This document shows positions 16,086-26,825 of a stretch of 64,000 nucleotides of DNA, piece after piece. Under the pieces are notes generated by a model, which had not been told where the DNA came from, ran no database searches, and saw nothing but the letters and a program-made list of their open reading frames with translations. Position 1 is the stretch's first letter, and every line of letters starts with the position of its first letter. Source of the stretch: Kitasatospora sp. NBC_01250 (GTDB lineage: Bacteria > Actinomycetota > Actinomycetes > Streptomycetales > Streptomycetaceae). Position numbers and translations under genes: made by a program. Where the stretch lies: the NCBI RefSeq assembly GCF_036226465.1, contig NZ_CP108476.1, positions 6,386,001 to 6,450,000 on the forward strand, given 5' to 3'.

Positions 16086-16934
16086 CTACGGCAGGGTGAG
16101 GATCTCCGCGCCGTCGGCGGTGACCAGCAGGGTGTGCTCGAACTGGGCGGTGCGCTTGCGGTCCTTGGTGACCACCGTCCAGCCGTCCGGCCAGATCTCG
16201 TAGTCGTAGGTGCCCAGGGTGAGCATCGGCTCGATGGTGAAGGTCATCCCGGGCTTGATCACCTGGGTCGCCCGGTCGCTGTCGTAGTGCGGGATGATCA
16301 GGCCGGAGTGGAACGAGGTGTTGATGCCGTGACCGGTGAAGTCGCGCACCACGCCGTAGTCGAAGCGCTTGGCGTAGGACTCGATCACCCGGCCGATCAC
16401 GTTGATCTGGCGCCCCGGCTTGACCGCCTTGATCGCCCGGTCGAGTGACTCACGGGTCCGCTCGACCAGCAGCCGCGACTCCTCGTCGACCTCGCCGCAC
16501 AGGTAGGTGGCGTTCAGGTCGCCGTGCACCCCGTGGATGTACGCGGTGGCGTCGATGTTGACGATGTCGCCGTCCTGCAGCACCGTCGAGTCCGGGATGC
16601 CGTGGCAGATCACCTCGTTGATCGAGGTGCAGATCGACTTCGGGAAGCCGCGGTAGCCGAGGTCGGACGGGTAGGCGCCGTGGTCGCACATGTACGCGTG
16701 GGCGACCGCGTCCAGCTGATCGGTCGTCACCCCGGGCGCGATCAGCTCGGCGGCGGCCGCCATCGCCTGCGCGGCGATCCGGCCGGCGATCCGCATCTTC
16801 TCGACGGTCTCCGCGTCCTGCACCTCGGGCCCGGTGTACGGCGTCGGATAGGGCTTGCCGACATACTCGGGGCGGGCGATGTGCGCCGGGACCTTGCGGG
16901 TGGGGGACTGGGTACCGGGAACGAGGTGAGCCAT
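16086..16934 (-). CDS. map: Methionine aminopeptidase type I
   Basis: 282 residues. The dinuclear-metal ligands are visible in order: Asp in VNIDATAY, Asp in HGDLNATY, His in FTGHGI, Glu in TIEPML and Glu in QFEHT. The substrate-pocket His lies in VICHGIP. It removes initiator methionine from nascent proteins. The ~40-residue N-terminal extension before the pita-bread fold is typical of actinobacterial paralogues. This is probably one of two or three map genes; the copy beside secY/infA would be elsewhere. The start at 16934 is preferred over longer frames because upstream sequence is not protein-like. Confidence 0.93.
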   Translation of the reverse strand: MAHLVPGTQSPTRKVPAHIARPEYVGKPYPTPYTGPEVQDAETVEKMRIAGRIAAQAMAAAAELIAPGVTTDQLDAVAHAYMCDHGAYPSDLGYRGFPKSICTSINEVICHGIPDSTVLQDGDIVNIDATAYIHGVHGDLNATYLCGEVDEESRLLVERTRESLDRAIKAVKPGRQINVIGRVIESYAKRFDYGVVRDFTGHGINTSFHSGLIIPHYDSDRATQVIKPGMTFTIEPMLTLGTYDYEIWPDGWTVVTKDRKRTAQFEHTLLVTADGAEILTLP

Positions 16935-17037
16935 GGCCGCGAGTCTATCGCCCGGTCCGCGGGGCCCCGGGCCCGAACCGGGTATACCGGAGGGCAGGCC
17001 CGGGCGCCCACGGCCCGGGCGTTGACCAGGAGGAGCG

Positions 17038-17265
17038 ATGATGGCGCTGTTCAAGCGAGGCACGGTCGGCAAGCCGGGCGAGTGGTTCTACTGCATCAAG
17101 CACCAGAAGGTCGAGGAGGGCCCGGAGTGCCCGGCGAAGGACCGGTTGGGCCCGTACGCCTCCCCGGACGAGGCCGCCCACGCGATGGAGACGGCGCGCG
17201 AGCGCAACACGGAGTGGGAGAACGACCCGCGCTGGCACGACCGCCCCAAGGACGACGAGGACTGA
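17038..17265 (+). CDS. Conserved small protein, 75 residues
   Basis: A small hydrophilic protein with a strong AGGAGG site before ATG ATG. It contains WFYCIKHQKVEEGPECP, with two cysteines spaced as in a half zinc-knuckle, then a helical, charged tail ending in acidic residues. I know this family as conserved across streptomycetes without assigned function. It is divergent from map, about 100 bp apart, and convergent with the MFS gene. Confidence 0.8.
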   Translation: MMALFKRGTVGKPGEWFYCIKHQKVEEGPECPAKDRLGPYASPDEAAHAMETARERNTEWENDPRWHDRPKDDED

Positions 17266-17299
17266 CGGCCGCGCAGGTCGCCGCCCGGCCGGACCGGCC

Positions 17300-18622
17300 C
17301 TAGCCGGCGGCGACCGTCCCGGCCGGGTCCACCGTCCGCTCGCGCGCCGCGCGGACCGCCGCCACGTGCGGGTCGGTCCGCGCGTCGTAGGCGAGCAGCT
17401 TCGGCAGTACCGCCGCCAGCGCGCCCACGCTCAGCACGCAGGCCAGCCCGCCCATCCAGACCGAGCCGCGCACCCCGACCAGCGAGGCCGTGCCGCCGGC
17501 CCGGACCTGCCCCAGCTGCGGGCCGACCGAGTAGCTCAGCAGCTCCACCCCGGCCAGCCGCCCGCGCAGCTCGTCGGGGATGGACTGGTTCCACAGGGTG
17601 GAGCGGCCCATCCCGCTGACCATGTCCGCGCCGCCGGCCGCGGCCAGGCAGAGCAGCACCAGCCAGACGGAGCCGGTCAGCCCGGCCCCCGTCATCGCCA
17701 CGCCCCAGGCGAGCGCGGCCAGCACCACCATCCGGCCGTGCCGGTGCACCGAGCCGGCCCAGCCGCTGGTGGCCGAGACGATCAGCGAGCCGACCGCCGA
17801 GGCGCCGTACATCAGGCCCAGCGCCCAGTGCGCGTGCAGGTCGTCGGCGAGGAAGGGGAAGATCGCGTTGGGGAAGGCGAAGAGCATCGCGGCGATGTCC
17901 ACCACGTACGTGCCGAGCAGCTCGGGACGGCTCCAGGCGTACCGGACGCCGGCCATGACCGCGGCCACCGAGGGCTTCACCGCGCCGGTGGGCGGCGGTA
18001 CCGCGCGCATCCGCACGAGCAGCAGCAGCGAGGCCGCGAAGCTGAGCACGTCCAGCGCGTACGCGGTGCCGGGGCCGCTGTAGGCGACGATGAAACCGGC
18101 CAGGGCCGGGCCCAGCACGGTGCTGGCGCTGCGGTAAAGCGAGATCAGTGCGAAGGCCGAGGTCAGCTGCTCGTGCGCCACGATCCGCGGCACCAGGGTG
18201 TCCAGGGCCGGGCGCTGCAGTCCGTCCAGCGCCGCGACCAGCGCGGCGACCAGGTAGATCGGCCAGAGCATCGGGTGCGGCAGCAGCGCGTTGAGCAGCA
18301 GCAGGCCGCTCAGCAGGCCGAGCCCGGCCTCCGCGCCGAGCACCAGCTTGCGCCGGTCCAGCGCGTCGGCGAGTGCACCGCCCCACAGGCCGAAGACGAT
18401 CAGCGGCAGCAGCTCGACCACGCCGATGGCGCCGACCGCGAGGTAGGAGTCGGTCAGCTGCTTGATCTGCAGCGGAACGGCGACGTAGGTGAGGAAGCTG
18501 CCGAAGCTGGAGACGCAGCCCGAGCCCCAGAGCAGCCGGAAGTCCCGTGAGGAGCGCCATGGCGTCAGGTCCGGGCGCAGTCGGCTCAGCAGGCTCGGCC
18601 GCGCTGGGTTCTCGTCACTCAC
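17300..18622 (-). CDS. MFS transporter (MFS_3/EntS-like)
   Basis: About 440 residues with 12 predicted helices, in the branch of major-facilitator exporters that includes the enterobactin exporter EntS and macrolide efflux proteins. Typical motifs are WGSGCVSSFGSFLTYVAVPLQ at helix 1 and GALADALDRRKLVL in the loop 2-3 region. The substrate is unknown. I prefer the GTG at 18622; an upstream ATG at 18664 would add 14 residues but has no better site. Confidence 0.85.
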   Translation of the reverse strand: MSDENPARPSLLSRLRPDLTPWRSSRDFRLLWGSGCVSSFGSFLTYVAVPLQIKQLTDSYLAVGAIGVVELLPLIVFGLWGGALADALDRRKLVLGAEAGLGLLSGLLLLNALLPHPMLWPIYLVAALVAALDGLQRPALDTLVPRIVAHEQLTSAFALISLYRSASTVLGPALAGFIVAYSGPGTAYALDVLSFAASLLLLVRMRAVPPPTGAVKPSVAAVMAGVRYAWSRPELLGTYVVDIAAMLFAFPNAIFPFLADDLHAHWALGLMYGASAVGSLIVSATSGWAGSVHRHGRMVVLAALAWGVAMTGAGLTGSVWLVLLCLAAAGGADMVSGMGRSTLWNQSIPDELRGRLAGVELLSYSVGPQLGQVRAGGTASLVGVRGSVWMGGLACVLSVGALAAVLPKLLAYDARTDPHVAAVRAARERTVDPAGTVAAG

Positions 18623-18709
18623 GAGCTGCCATGCTCCGGCGTTCCCCGGATCGCCGCAACGCATTTAACGGCCTGCGCGGGGCCGCTCAGCGCGCCGGCC
18701 GGCGCCCGC

Positions 18710-19309
18710 TCACCAGCGGTTGACCGGCTCCGTGGTGAACTGCCGCGCCAGCCTGGAGAGTCCGGCCAGCGCCCCGAGGCGTGAGCGGGGCCGCTCCCCG
18801 GCAGCCGCGCTGACCAGGTGCTGCACCAGGTCGAAGCCCGGCTCCGCGGGACTGTCCACCGTCAGCCGCTCGTGCGCGAGACCGGCCAGCTCCAGGTCAC
18901 CGGCCTCCAGCGCGAGCACCGTCGCCCCGCCCCGGCGCGCGTCCCGCACCCGCTCCAGCAGCCCCACGCCGGCCGCCTCGGGGCTGACCACCAGCACCGT
19001 CTCGCCGCGCCCGGCCGCGGCGAGGCGCCGCAGGTCGTGCCGCAGCTGGGCGGGGACGGCGGCGCCGGGCGGCACCTGGTGGCGGATCAGCGTCGGTGCC
19101 AGTTGCGGGACCTGGGACCAGGCGGCCTCCTCGCCCAGGTGCGCCGCCAGGTGCCACGGCTCGTAGCCGGTGCTGCCGACCAGCAGCAGGCCGCGCGCGC
19201 TGCGCCTGGTCACCGCGGTGCGCAGCGAGCCGGCGAAATCCCTGGTCGCGTCCAGCAGCGGGGAGCCGGACAGCACCTCGCGCAGCGCGCTCACTCTCGT
19301 CACGTCCAT
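18710..19309 (-). CDS. Conserved protein with SIS-like alpha/beta fold
   Basis: 199 residues. The pattern of strands and helices (SARGLLLVGSTGYEPW, ETVLVVSPEAAGVGLL, GGATVLALEAGDLELA) resembles a sugar-isomerase (SIS) type Rossmann fold, but the residues that bind sugar phosphates are not evident. It is Leu/Arg-rich and lacks membrane helices. The start at 19309 lies 46 bp from the divergent npdG start, suggesting a shared control region. Function unknown. Confidence 0.6.
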   Translation of the reverse strand: MDVTRVSALREVLSGSPLLDATRDFAGSLRTAVTRRSARGLLLVGSTGYEPWHLAAHLGEEAAWSQVPQLAPTLIRHQVPPGAAVPAQLRHDLRRLAAAGRGETVLVVSPEAAGVGLLERVRDARRGGATVLALEAGDLELAGLAHERLTVDSPAEPGFDLVQHLVSAAAGERPRSRLGALAGLSRLARQFTTEPVNRW

Positions 19310-19355
19310 GGCGACAGGATGGAGCTGGGCCCGCGGCTTTGGCAGGATCCTCGGT

Positions 19356-20084
19356 ATGACTTCCCTCGATTCAGCGAACGGTCCCGCCTCAGCCAACGGC
19401 CCCGCCCCGGCCCCGACCCCCGCCCGTGAGCGCCCCGAGATCAGTGAGCTGGTGGTCGGCGTCCTCGGCGGCACCGGTGACCAGGGCCGCGGCCTGGCCT
19501 ACCGGCTGGCCAAGGCCGGCCAGCAGGTGGTCATCGGCTCGCGCAGCGCCGAGCGGGCCGAGCTGGCAGCGGCCGAGATCGGCCTCGGGGTGCGCGGCGC
19601 GGACAACGCCCGGACCGCCCGGGAGAGCGACATCGTGATCGTCGCGGTGCCCTGGGAGGGGCACGGCGAGCTGCTGGCGAACCTGGCCGGCGACCTGGCC
19701 GGCAAGATCGTGGTGGACTGCGTCAACCCGCTGGGCTTCGACAAGCAGGGCGCCTACGCGCTCACCCCGGAGGAGGGCAGCGCCGCCCAGCAGGCTGCCG
19801 CGCTGCTGCCCGACTCGCGGGTCACCGCCGCCTTCCACCACCTGTCCGCGGTGCTGCTCCAGGACCCGTCCATCGACAGCATCGACACCGACGTCCTGGT
19901 CCTGGGCGACGAGCGCGCCGCCACCGACGTGGTGCAGGCGCTGGCCGAGCGGATCCCGGGCATGCGCGGCATCTTCGCGGGCCGGCTGCGCAACGCCCAC
20001 CAGGTGGAGTCGCTGGTGGCCAACCTGATCTCGGTCAACCGCCGTTACAAGGCGCACGCCGGGCTGCGGATCACCGACGTCTGA
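19356..20084 (+). CDS. npdG: NADPH-dependent F420 reductase
   Basis: 242 residues. After a ~30-residue Ala/Pro tail comes the dinucleotide motif VVGVLGGTGDQGRGLAYRLA, then GSRSAERAE (NADPH 2'-phosphate contacts), and the conserved IVVDCVNPLGFDKQGAY and AFHHLSAVLL segments of the NpdG/Fno family. It transfers hydride between NADPH and coenzyme F420, feeding F420-dependent reductases in the cytoplasm. A strong stem-loop follows at 20119-20158. Confidence 0.92.
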   Translation: MTSLDSANGPASANGPAPAPTPARERPEISELVVGVLGGTGDQGRGLAYRLAKAGQQVVIGSRSAERAELAAAEIGLGVRGADNARTARESDIVIVAVPWEGHGELLANLAGDLAGKIVVDCVNPLGFDKQGAYALTPEEGSAAQQAAALLPDSRVTAAFHHLSAVLLQDPSIDSIDTDVLVLGDERAATDVVQALAERIPGMRGIFAGRLRNAHQVESLVANLISVNRRYKAHAGLRITDV

Positions 20085-20118
20085 GACGGCTGACGGCCGA
20101 CTTCGTGTGACGACACGC

Positions 20119-20158
20119 AAGGCCCGGACCCACCCGGCTTGGGGCGGGTCCGGGCCTT
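20119..20158 (+). terminator. Stem-loop terminator after npdG
   Basis: Arms 20119-20131 and 20146-20158 match over 13 bp, with further partial pairing inside a 14-nt loop. It lies 35 bp beyond the npdG stop and ends in CTTCC. Confidence 0.8.
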
Positions 20159-20204
20159 CCGGGAGAATGGGCGCGACAACCGCCGACCGCTGGAGCCCAC
20201 CGCC

Positions 20205-20384
20205 ATGCCCCGCAACGCCCTGTACGCCCTGATCGTCATCGTCCTCGCGCTGGCCGCCGCGGTGGTCTCGTTCCTGGAGGGCAACTGGCTCGGGGTGATC
20301 TGGGTCCTGCTGGCGGGCGTGGCCAGCAACATCGCCTGGTACCTGCTGCGCAAGGAGAAGCTGGCCCAGCGGGCCGGCCAGTAG
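20205..20384 (+). CDS. Small two-helix membrane protein, 59 residues
   Basis: ATG at 20205. The product has two hydrophobic helices (about 5-22 and 29-47) flanked by a basic C-terminus (LLRKEKLAQRAG). It is probably an integral membrane peptide conserved among relatives; no motif gives a function. The gene sits just after the npdG terminator and 61 bp before the convergent protease gene. Confidence 0.65.
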   Translation: MPRNALYALIVIVLALAAAVVSFLEGNWLGVIWVLLAGVASNIAWYLLRKEKLAQRAGQ

Positions 20385-20445
20385 CGGGCCTGACCCGCCC
20401 GCGGTGCGAGCCGCAGGCGGGACTCCCCGGCAGCCAGCGCCTGTC

Positions 20446-21255
20446 CTAGTGGGACCAGAACCGGAACAGGTACTGCCCGAGGTCCGCGTAGCCGCCCTTC
20501 ACGCCGAACAGGCTCATGATGTTGTAGACCAGGTTGAAGAACCAGACGTTCACCTGGGACTGCCAGAGCACGATGAAGACCGCCATCAGCCCGTAGGGCG
20601 CGAACGGCTCGACCGCGCGCCGGGTCTTCAGCGAGAGCCAGGGCTCGATGATCCCGTAGCCGTCCAGGCCCGGCACCGGCAGCAGGTTGAGCAGCGCGGC
20701 GCTCACCTGGAGCAGGCCCAGGAAGGCCATCGCGGCCGGGAAGACGCTCACCTCGTACGGGCCGACCTGCGTGGTGCCGGGCAGGTTGTCGAGCCAGCCG
20801 GCGCCCACCGGGGCCAGCAGCAGCACCGCGCAGGCCAGGTTGACCAGCGGGCCGGCCGCCGAGACCAGGCTGTGCTTGAGCCGCCCGTGGATCCGGTGCC
20901 GCTCGATGTAGACCGCGCCGCCGGGCAGACCGATCCCGCCCAGCACCACGAAGACCACCGGCAGCACGAAGCTCATCAGCGCGTTCGCGTACTTGAACGG
21001 GTTGAGCGTCAGGTAGCCCTTGGCGCCGACCGTGATGTCCCCGCCGTGCAGCGCCGTCCTGGCGTGCGCGTACTCGTGCAGGCAGAGCGAGACCATCCAG
21101 CCGGCGACCACGAAGAGGAAGACGCCGAAGCCCGCCGAGCCGAAGCCGGTCCAGACCGCCCAGCCCGAGGTGCCCAGGATGCCCAGCAGCACCCAGAACA
21201 CCGGGCTGATCCGGCGCTCCTCGCTGTTCGAGCGGCGTGTGTCGGCAAAACTCAT
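20446..21255 (-). CDS. Site-2-protease-type membrane zinc metalloprotease
   Basis: 269 residues, about six hydrophobic helices. The zinc site HEYAH (HExxH) lies in the second helix and the third ligand in NLLPVPGLDG, the LDG motif of the M50 family. It lacks PDZ and CBS domains, like the short actinobacterial M50 proteins. Such enzymes cut membrane-embedded anti-sigma factors or signal peptides; no anti-sigma gene is adjacent, so the substrate is unknown. Confidence 0.88.
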   Translation of the reverse strand: MSFADTRRSNSEERRISPVFWVLLGILGTSGWAVWTGFGSAGFGVFLFVVAGWMVSLCLHEYAHARTALHGGDITVGAKGYLTLNPFKYANALMSFVLPVVFVVLGGIGLPGGAVYIERHRIHGRLKHSLVSAAGPLVNLACAVLLLAPVGAGWLDNLPGTTQVGPYEVSVFPAAMAFLGLLQVSAALLNLLPVPGLDGYGIIEPWLSLKTRRAVEPFAPYGLMAVFIVLWQSQVNVWFFNLVYNIMSLFGVKGGYADLGQYLFRFWSH

Positions 21256-21480
21256 GAAAGCGGGTCTCCGTCGTTGGATCGCCAGGCCGTTCGGCGAATG
21301 GCTGGTGGGGCGGATCGGCGGGCTGGTCGGCCCGGTCCCATCGATCATGCCGGTCGGCCCGCGCGATGGACAAGCGCCACCAGGTGAACGCCTCGGCGCC
21401 CGGGCCCGTTCCGCCGCCACCGCCCGGGTGGCGCCGCGAGCCCGGAAATCCGGCGGGGCAGCCGCCCGACAGGCCGCAGA

Positions 21481-24400
21481 ATGGTCCCCGTGCACTATGG
21501 CATCCTCGGCACCACGACCGCCCACCACGACGACGGCACCCCGGTTGCGCTCGGCGGTGCGCGGTTGCGCGCGCTGCTGGCCGCGCTGGTGCTGCGCCAG
21601 GGGCGCCCAGTACCGGCCGACGTCCTGGTCGCCGAGGTCTGGGACGGTGAGCTCCCGCAGGACGCGGGCGCCGCGCTGCAGACCCTGGTGGGCCGGCTGC
21701 GCCGCACCATCGGGCGCGCCGAGGTGGGTTCGGGGCCCAGCGGCTACTGGCTGACCGCGGTCGACAGCGACCTGGGCCGGTTCCAGGAGCTGGCCGCGCT
21801 AGGCCGGCGTGCGCTGGCCGCCGGCGACGCCGGGACCGCGGCCGAGCAGCTGCGCGCCGCGCTGGCGCTGTGGCGCGGCCCGGTGCTGGCCGACCTGCCG
21901 GACCGGGCGGGCAGCGCGGTGCGCCTGGAGGCCCAGCGGGCCGAGGCACGCCGGGACAGGATCAGCGCGGACCTCGCGCTCGGACACGCCGCGGAGGTGG
22001 CTGCCGAGCTGGCCGGGCTCTGCACCGACCACCCGCTGGACGAGCCGCTGCACGTGCTGTGGATCCGCGCGCTGCACCGCCTCGGGCGCACCGCCGAGGG
22101 GCTGGAGCGCTACGAGCGGCTGCGCCGCGCGCTGGCCGAGGAGCTGGGGGCCGACCCGGGGGCGGAGCTGCGGGCCGTCCACCAGGAGCTGCTCCAGCAG
22201 GCGCCCGCCGCTCCGCCGCCCCGGATACCGGGCCCGCCGCCCGTCCCGGCCCCCGCCGACCTGCCCGAGCCACCCGCCCCCGCCCCCGGTGCGGGCGTCC
22301 CCGCCGCCGGGAACCTGCGCCCCGGGCTGACCAGCTTCGTCGGCCGTGAGCAGGACCTGGACGCGCTGGCCGCCCTGATCGGCTCGGCCCGGCTGATCAC
22401 CCTCACCGGCCCCGGCGGCTCCGGCAAGACCCGGCTCTCGCTGGAGGCGGGCCGCCTCGCCCAGGCGGGCGCGCACTGGCCGGACGGGGTCTGGCAGGCC
22501 GAACTCGCGCCGCTGGAGAGCCCGTCCGCCGTCCCCGGCGCGGTGCTCTCCGCACTGGGCCTGCGGGCCACCGTGCTGCACCAGAACCTCACCGAGGGCC
22601 GCCCGGACGACCCGGTGCGCCGGATCGTCGAGCACTGCGGCCCGGCCCGGATGCTGCTGCTGCTCGACAACTGCGAGCACGTGATCCAGGCCGCCGCCGA
22701 ACTCGCCGACCAACTGCTCGCTGAGTGCCCGCGGCTGAGCATCGTGGCGACCAGTCGTGAGCCCCTCGGGGTGCCCGGCGAGATGGTGCTGCCGGTGGAG
22801 CCGCTGCCCGACCCGGTCGCGCTGCGGCTGCTCGGCGAGCGCGGCGCGGCCGCCCGGGCCGGCTTCACGGTGAACGAGGACCCGGTGGCCTGCGCCGAGA
22901 TCTGCCGCCGCCTGGACGGGCTGCCGCTGGCCATCGAGCTGGCCGCGGCCCGGCTGCGCGGCCTGACGCCGCGCCAGCTCGCCGACCGCCTGGACAGCCG
23001 CTTCGCCCTGCTCACCGGCGGCAGCCGGGTCCTGCTGCCGCGCCAGCAGACGCTGCGCGCGGTGGTGGACTGGAGCTGGGAGCTGCTGGACGAGCGGGAG
23101 CGTGCGGTGCTGAGCCGACTGTCGGTCTTCGCCGGCGGCGCGTCCCTCGAGAGCGCCGAACGGGTCTGCGCCGACGGCGAGTCGGTGCGTTCCGAGCAGG
23201 TGGCCGAGCTGCTGCTCTCGTTGGTCGACAAGTCGCTGCTGGTGGCCGGTCTCGACCCGCAGGCACCACCGCGCTACCGGATGCTGGAGACGATCCACGA
23301 GTACGCCGCCGAGCGGCTGGCCGAGACCGGCGCCGGCGCGGCGACCGAGCGCCACCTGGCCGCCTTCCGCGAACTGGCCCGCACCGCCTACTTCGACCTG
23401 CACGGTCGCCGGCAGGCGCGGGCGCTCCTCGTGCTGGAGCGGGAGCAGGACAACGTCCGGGCCGCGCTGCGCCACGCGGTGGACACCGGGGCCGAGCAGC
23501 AGGCGCTGAGCCTGGTGCTCGCCATGTCGTGGTTCTGGATGCTGCGCGACTTCCAGGCCGAGGCCGCGGACTGGCTGAACCAGGTCTGCCTGCTGGGGCC
23601 CGACCCGTTCACCGCCGACGCCGCGCTGCCCGAACCGCTCGAGCAGGGGCCGCTGGAGCACCCGCTGCCGTGGCCGGAGCCGGTGCTGGCCGAGGCCCGC
23701 CGGCAGGCCGGGGTCTTCCAGACGGTCGCCCGCTTCAGGTTCGAGGAGGAGTTGGCCGACGAGATCGATGTGCTGGAGCGGGTGCGGCAGATCAACCGGC
23801 TCTACCACCCGGACCTGCCGCAGTCCTTCACCCACCCGCCGCTGCTGCGGATCTTCGCCAGCCTGCTGACGGAGCGGTTCGAGAGCATGCCGCGGCTGCT
23901 GGAGGGGGTGGTCGCGGGCTGCCGCCGGTTCGGCCGGCAGAGCGAGCTGGCCTGGGTCCTGCAGGTGCGCGCCAGGTTCACCAACGACCTGGTCGGCGGG
24001 CTGGAGCAGGCCCGGCTGGACGGCGAGGAGGCGATCGCGATCTACACCCGGCTCGGCGACGGCTGGGGGCTGTCCGAGACCCTGGGGGTCCAGGCCGAGA
24101 CGGCCGGCCACTACGGCGACACGGCCGGTGCGATCGACGCCTACCGGCGCGCGATCGTGCTGGCCGAGGAGACCGGCGGTCCCCAGGAGGTGCCGATGCT
24201 CCAGATCCGGCTCGGCGAGGCGCTGCTGGAACTGGACGAGGCCGAGGGCGAGCGGATGATCCGCACCGGCGTGGCGGCCGGCGCGCACGGCGGCCAGGAG
24301 GAACGCGGCGCGCTGTTCTTCGGCCGTCTGCTGCTCGGTGCGCTGGCCATGCAGCGGGGGGACGAGCACGCCGCCCTGGCCGAGCTGCGCGAGCTGCGGC

Positions 24401-24855
24401 AGGGCTCGGCCGGCATCGCGCAGCTGGGCCTGATGGGCGGCGTGCTGGACTGCTTCGACGCCGCGTTGTCGGCCCGGTGCGGTGAGGTGGAGGAGGGGGC
24501 GCGGCTGTTGCGGGCGGGGCTGAGCACGCTGCGCCGCACGCGCTCGGAGGCCTTCCTCTTCGCGCAGCACAGCATGCTGCAGGTGCTGCCGGCCGTGATC
24601 GGGGTCCTCCTGGCGCAGGCCGGGCGGGACGGTGACCGGGACACCGCCGCGCGGGCCGCCGTGCTGTTCGGGGTGCACCGCGGCTGGCGCAACGTCCGGG
24701 GATCCTTCGTGGACCGGACCGAGCGCGAGCGCCAGCAGCGGGACCTGACCGCGTTGTTGGGCGCCGCGGAGTTCGACCGGTGCGCCGAACAGGGCCGTGC
24801 GCTCTCCTGGGAGGCGATCACGGCCCTGATGGACGCGTTGGCGCAGGAGGCCTGA
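21481..24855 (+). CDS. AfsR/SARP-type regulator: BTAD, NB-ARC, TPR
   Basis: 1124 residues. Residues 1-90 form an OmpR-like winged helix and 95-240 the bacterial transcriptional activation domain, together the SARP module. After a Pro-rich linker (about 245-285) comes an NB-ARC-type ATPase (P-loop GPGGSGKTRLS near 310, LLLLDNCEH Walker B-like, GLPLAIELAAARLRGL) and a long helical/TPR region to the end. Family members such as AfsR activate secondary-metabolite or developmental genes and are tuned by ligand or phosphorylation. The nearest candidates are the convergent DrrAB-type ABC genes, but no biosynthetic core lies nearby. Confidence 0.9.
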   Translation: MVPVHYGILGTTTAHHDDGTPVALGGARLRALLAALVLRQGRPVPADVLVAEVWDGELPQDAGAALQTLVGRLRRTIGRAEVGSGPSGYWLTAVDSDLGRFQELAALGRRALAAGDAGTAAEQLRAALALWRGPVLADLPDRAGSAVRLEAQRAEARRDRISADLALGHAAEVAAELAGLCTDHPLDEPLHVLWIRALHRLGRTAEGLERYERLRRALAEELGADPGAELRAVHQELLQQAPAAPPPRIPGPPPVPAPADLPEPPAPAPGAGVPAAGNLRPGLTSFVGREQDLDALAALIGSARLITLTGPGGSGKTRLSLEAGRLAQAGAHWPDGVWQAELAPLESPSAVPGAVLSALGLRATVLHQNLTEGRPDDPVRRIVEHCGPARMLLLLDNCEHVIQAAAELADQLLAECPRLSIVATSREPLGVPGEMVLPVEPLPDPVALRLLGERGAAARAGFTVNEDPVACAEICRRLDGLPLAIELAAARLRGLTPRQLADRLDSRFALLTGGSRVLLPRQQTLRAVVDWSWELLDERERAVLSRLSVFAGGASLESAERVCADGESVRSEQVAELLLSLVDKSLLVAGLDPQAPPRYRMLETIHEYAAERLAETGAGAATERHLAAFRELARTAYFDLHGRRQARALLVLEREQDNVRAALRHAVDTGAEQQALSLVLAMSWFWMLRDFQAEAADWLNQVCLLGPDPFTADAALPEPLEQGPLEHPLPWPEPVLAEARRQAGVFQTVARFRFEEELADEIDVLERVRQINRLYHPDLPQSFTHPPLLRIFASLLTERFESMPRLLEGVVAGCRRFGRQSELAWVLQVRARFTNDLVGGLEQARLDGEEAIAIYTRLGDGWGLSETLGVQAETAGHYGDTAGAIDAYRRAIVLAEETGGPQEVPMLQIRLGEALLELDEAEGERMIRTGVAAGAHGGQEERGALFFGRLLLGALAMQRGDEHAALAELRELRQGSAGIAQLGLMGGVLDCFDAALSARCGEVEEGARLLRAGLSTLRRTRSEAFLFAQHSMLQVLPAVIGVLLAQAGRDGDRDTAARAAVLFGVHRGWRNVRGSFVDRTERERQQRDLTALLGAAEFDRCAEQGRALSWEAITALMDALAQEA

Positions 24856-24874
24856 CGGCCCGTCGGCGGGCGCG

Positions 24875-25695
24875 TCAGACCCGCTTGCGGAACCGGGACA
24901 CCGCCAGCGGCGCGGTGATCGCGGTCACCCCCACCGACCAGAGCAGCACCATGGTCACCGAGTGGGTCAACGGACCGCCGTTGATCAGACTGCGGTTGGC
25001 ATCGGCCAGGTTGGACAGCGGGTTGTAGTGGGTGAAGGCGCGCAGCCAGCCGGGCATGGTGCCGGTAGGCGCGAAGATCGAGCTGCCGAACTGCAGCGGC
25101 ATCATCACCAGCATGCCGAGCCCCTGGACGGCCTGCGGGCTGCGCGCGGTCAGACCCAGCAGCATCGAGACCCAGACCAGCGACATCGCGAAGACCATCG
25201 AGAGCCCGATCGACTCCAGCACGCCCAACCCGCCGGTCGGCAGGTGCAGGCCGAGGAGCAGGGCGAAGCCGATCAGGATGATGAAGGAGAGCAGTCCGCG
25301 CAGCGCCTCGGCCAGCATCTTGCCGACCAGCACCGAGGAGCGGGCGATCGGCAGGCTGCGGAACCGGTCCATCACCCCGGTCGCCAGGTCGCTGTTGAGG
25401 CCGGTGCCCACCGCCATGGCCAGGTTGAGACCGGTGCTGCCCAGCAGTCCGGGGATCAGGTACTGCTTGTAGGACTGCTGGTTGCCGGAGACCGCGCCGC
25501 CGAAGACGTAGACGAAGAGCAGCGTGAAGACGATCGGCATCAGGAGCACGTCGAACATCGACTCGGGGTCGGCCTTGACCCGCATCAGGTTGCGGCGGGT
25601 CAGCGCGCCGATGTGGCGCAGGTGGTCGCGCAGGGTGGTCCGGCCGTCGGCGGCCAGCCGCTCGGCGGGGCGCGGCGGTGCGATGGTCGCGGTGG

Positions 25696-25699
<4 letters not shown>
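24875..25699 (-). CDS. DrrB-type ABC-2 permease
   Basis: 274 residues, six predicted helices, ABC-2 type. The hydrophilic N-terminus precedes MRVKADPESMFDVLLMPI, and VFGGAV with MDRFRSLPIARSSVLVGK are hallmarks of the daunorubicin-exporter permease family. The ATG overlaps the stop of the ATPase gene (ATGA). It forms a drug or lipid exporter with that ATPase. Substrate not inferable. Confidence 0.9.
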
Positions 25700-26730
<1,031 letters not shown>

Positions 26731-26754
26731 GGCTCAAGACTGTCCGCCGCCGCC

Positions 26755-26810
26755 GTCGGCCCGCTGTCACCGCTGTCGGCCCGCTGTCAGGACGCCGACA
26801 GCGGGCCGAC
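26755..26810 (-). terminator. Repeat-rich stem-loop after panB
   Basis: The 15-bp unit starting GTCGGCCCGCTG occurs twice in direct orientation (26755-26769, 26775-26789) and once inverted (26797-26810). Either direct copy can pair with the inverted one, giving two alternative hairpins directly downstream of panB. Confidence 0.75.
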
Positions 26811-26825
26811 GGGGCACGGAAACCG

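Noticed and set aside
26755..26810. Short repeats that might suggest a CRISPR array
   Set aside because: Only two direct units with a 5-bp gap plus one inverted unit; these form terminator hairpins. No array or cas genes are in the window.
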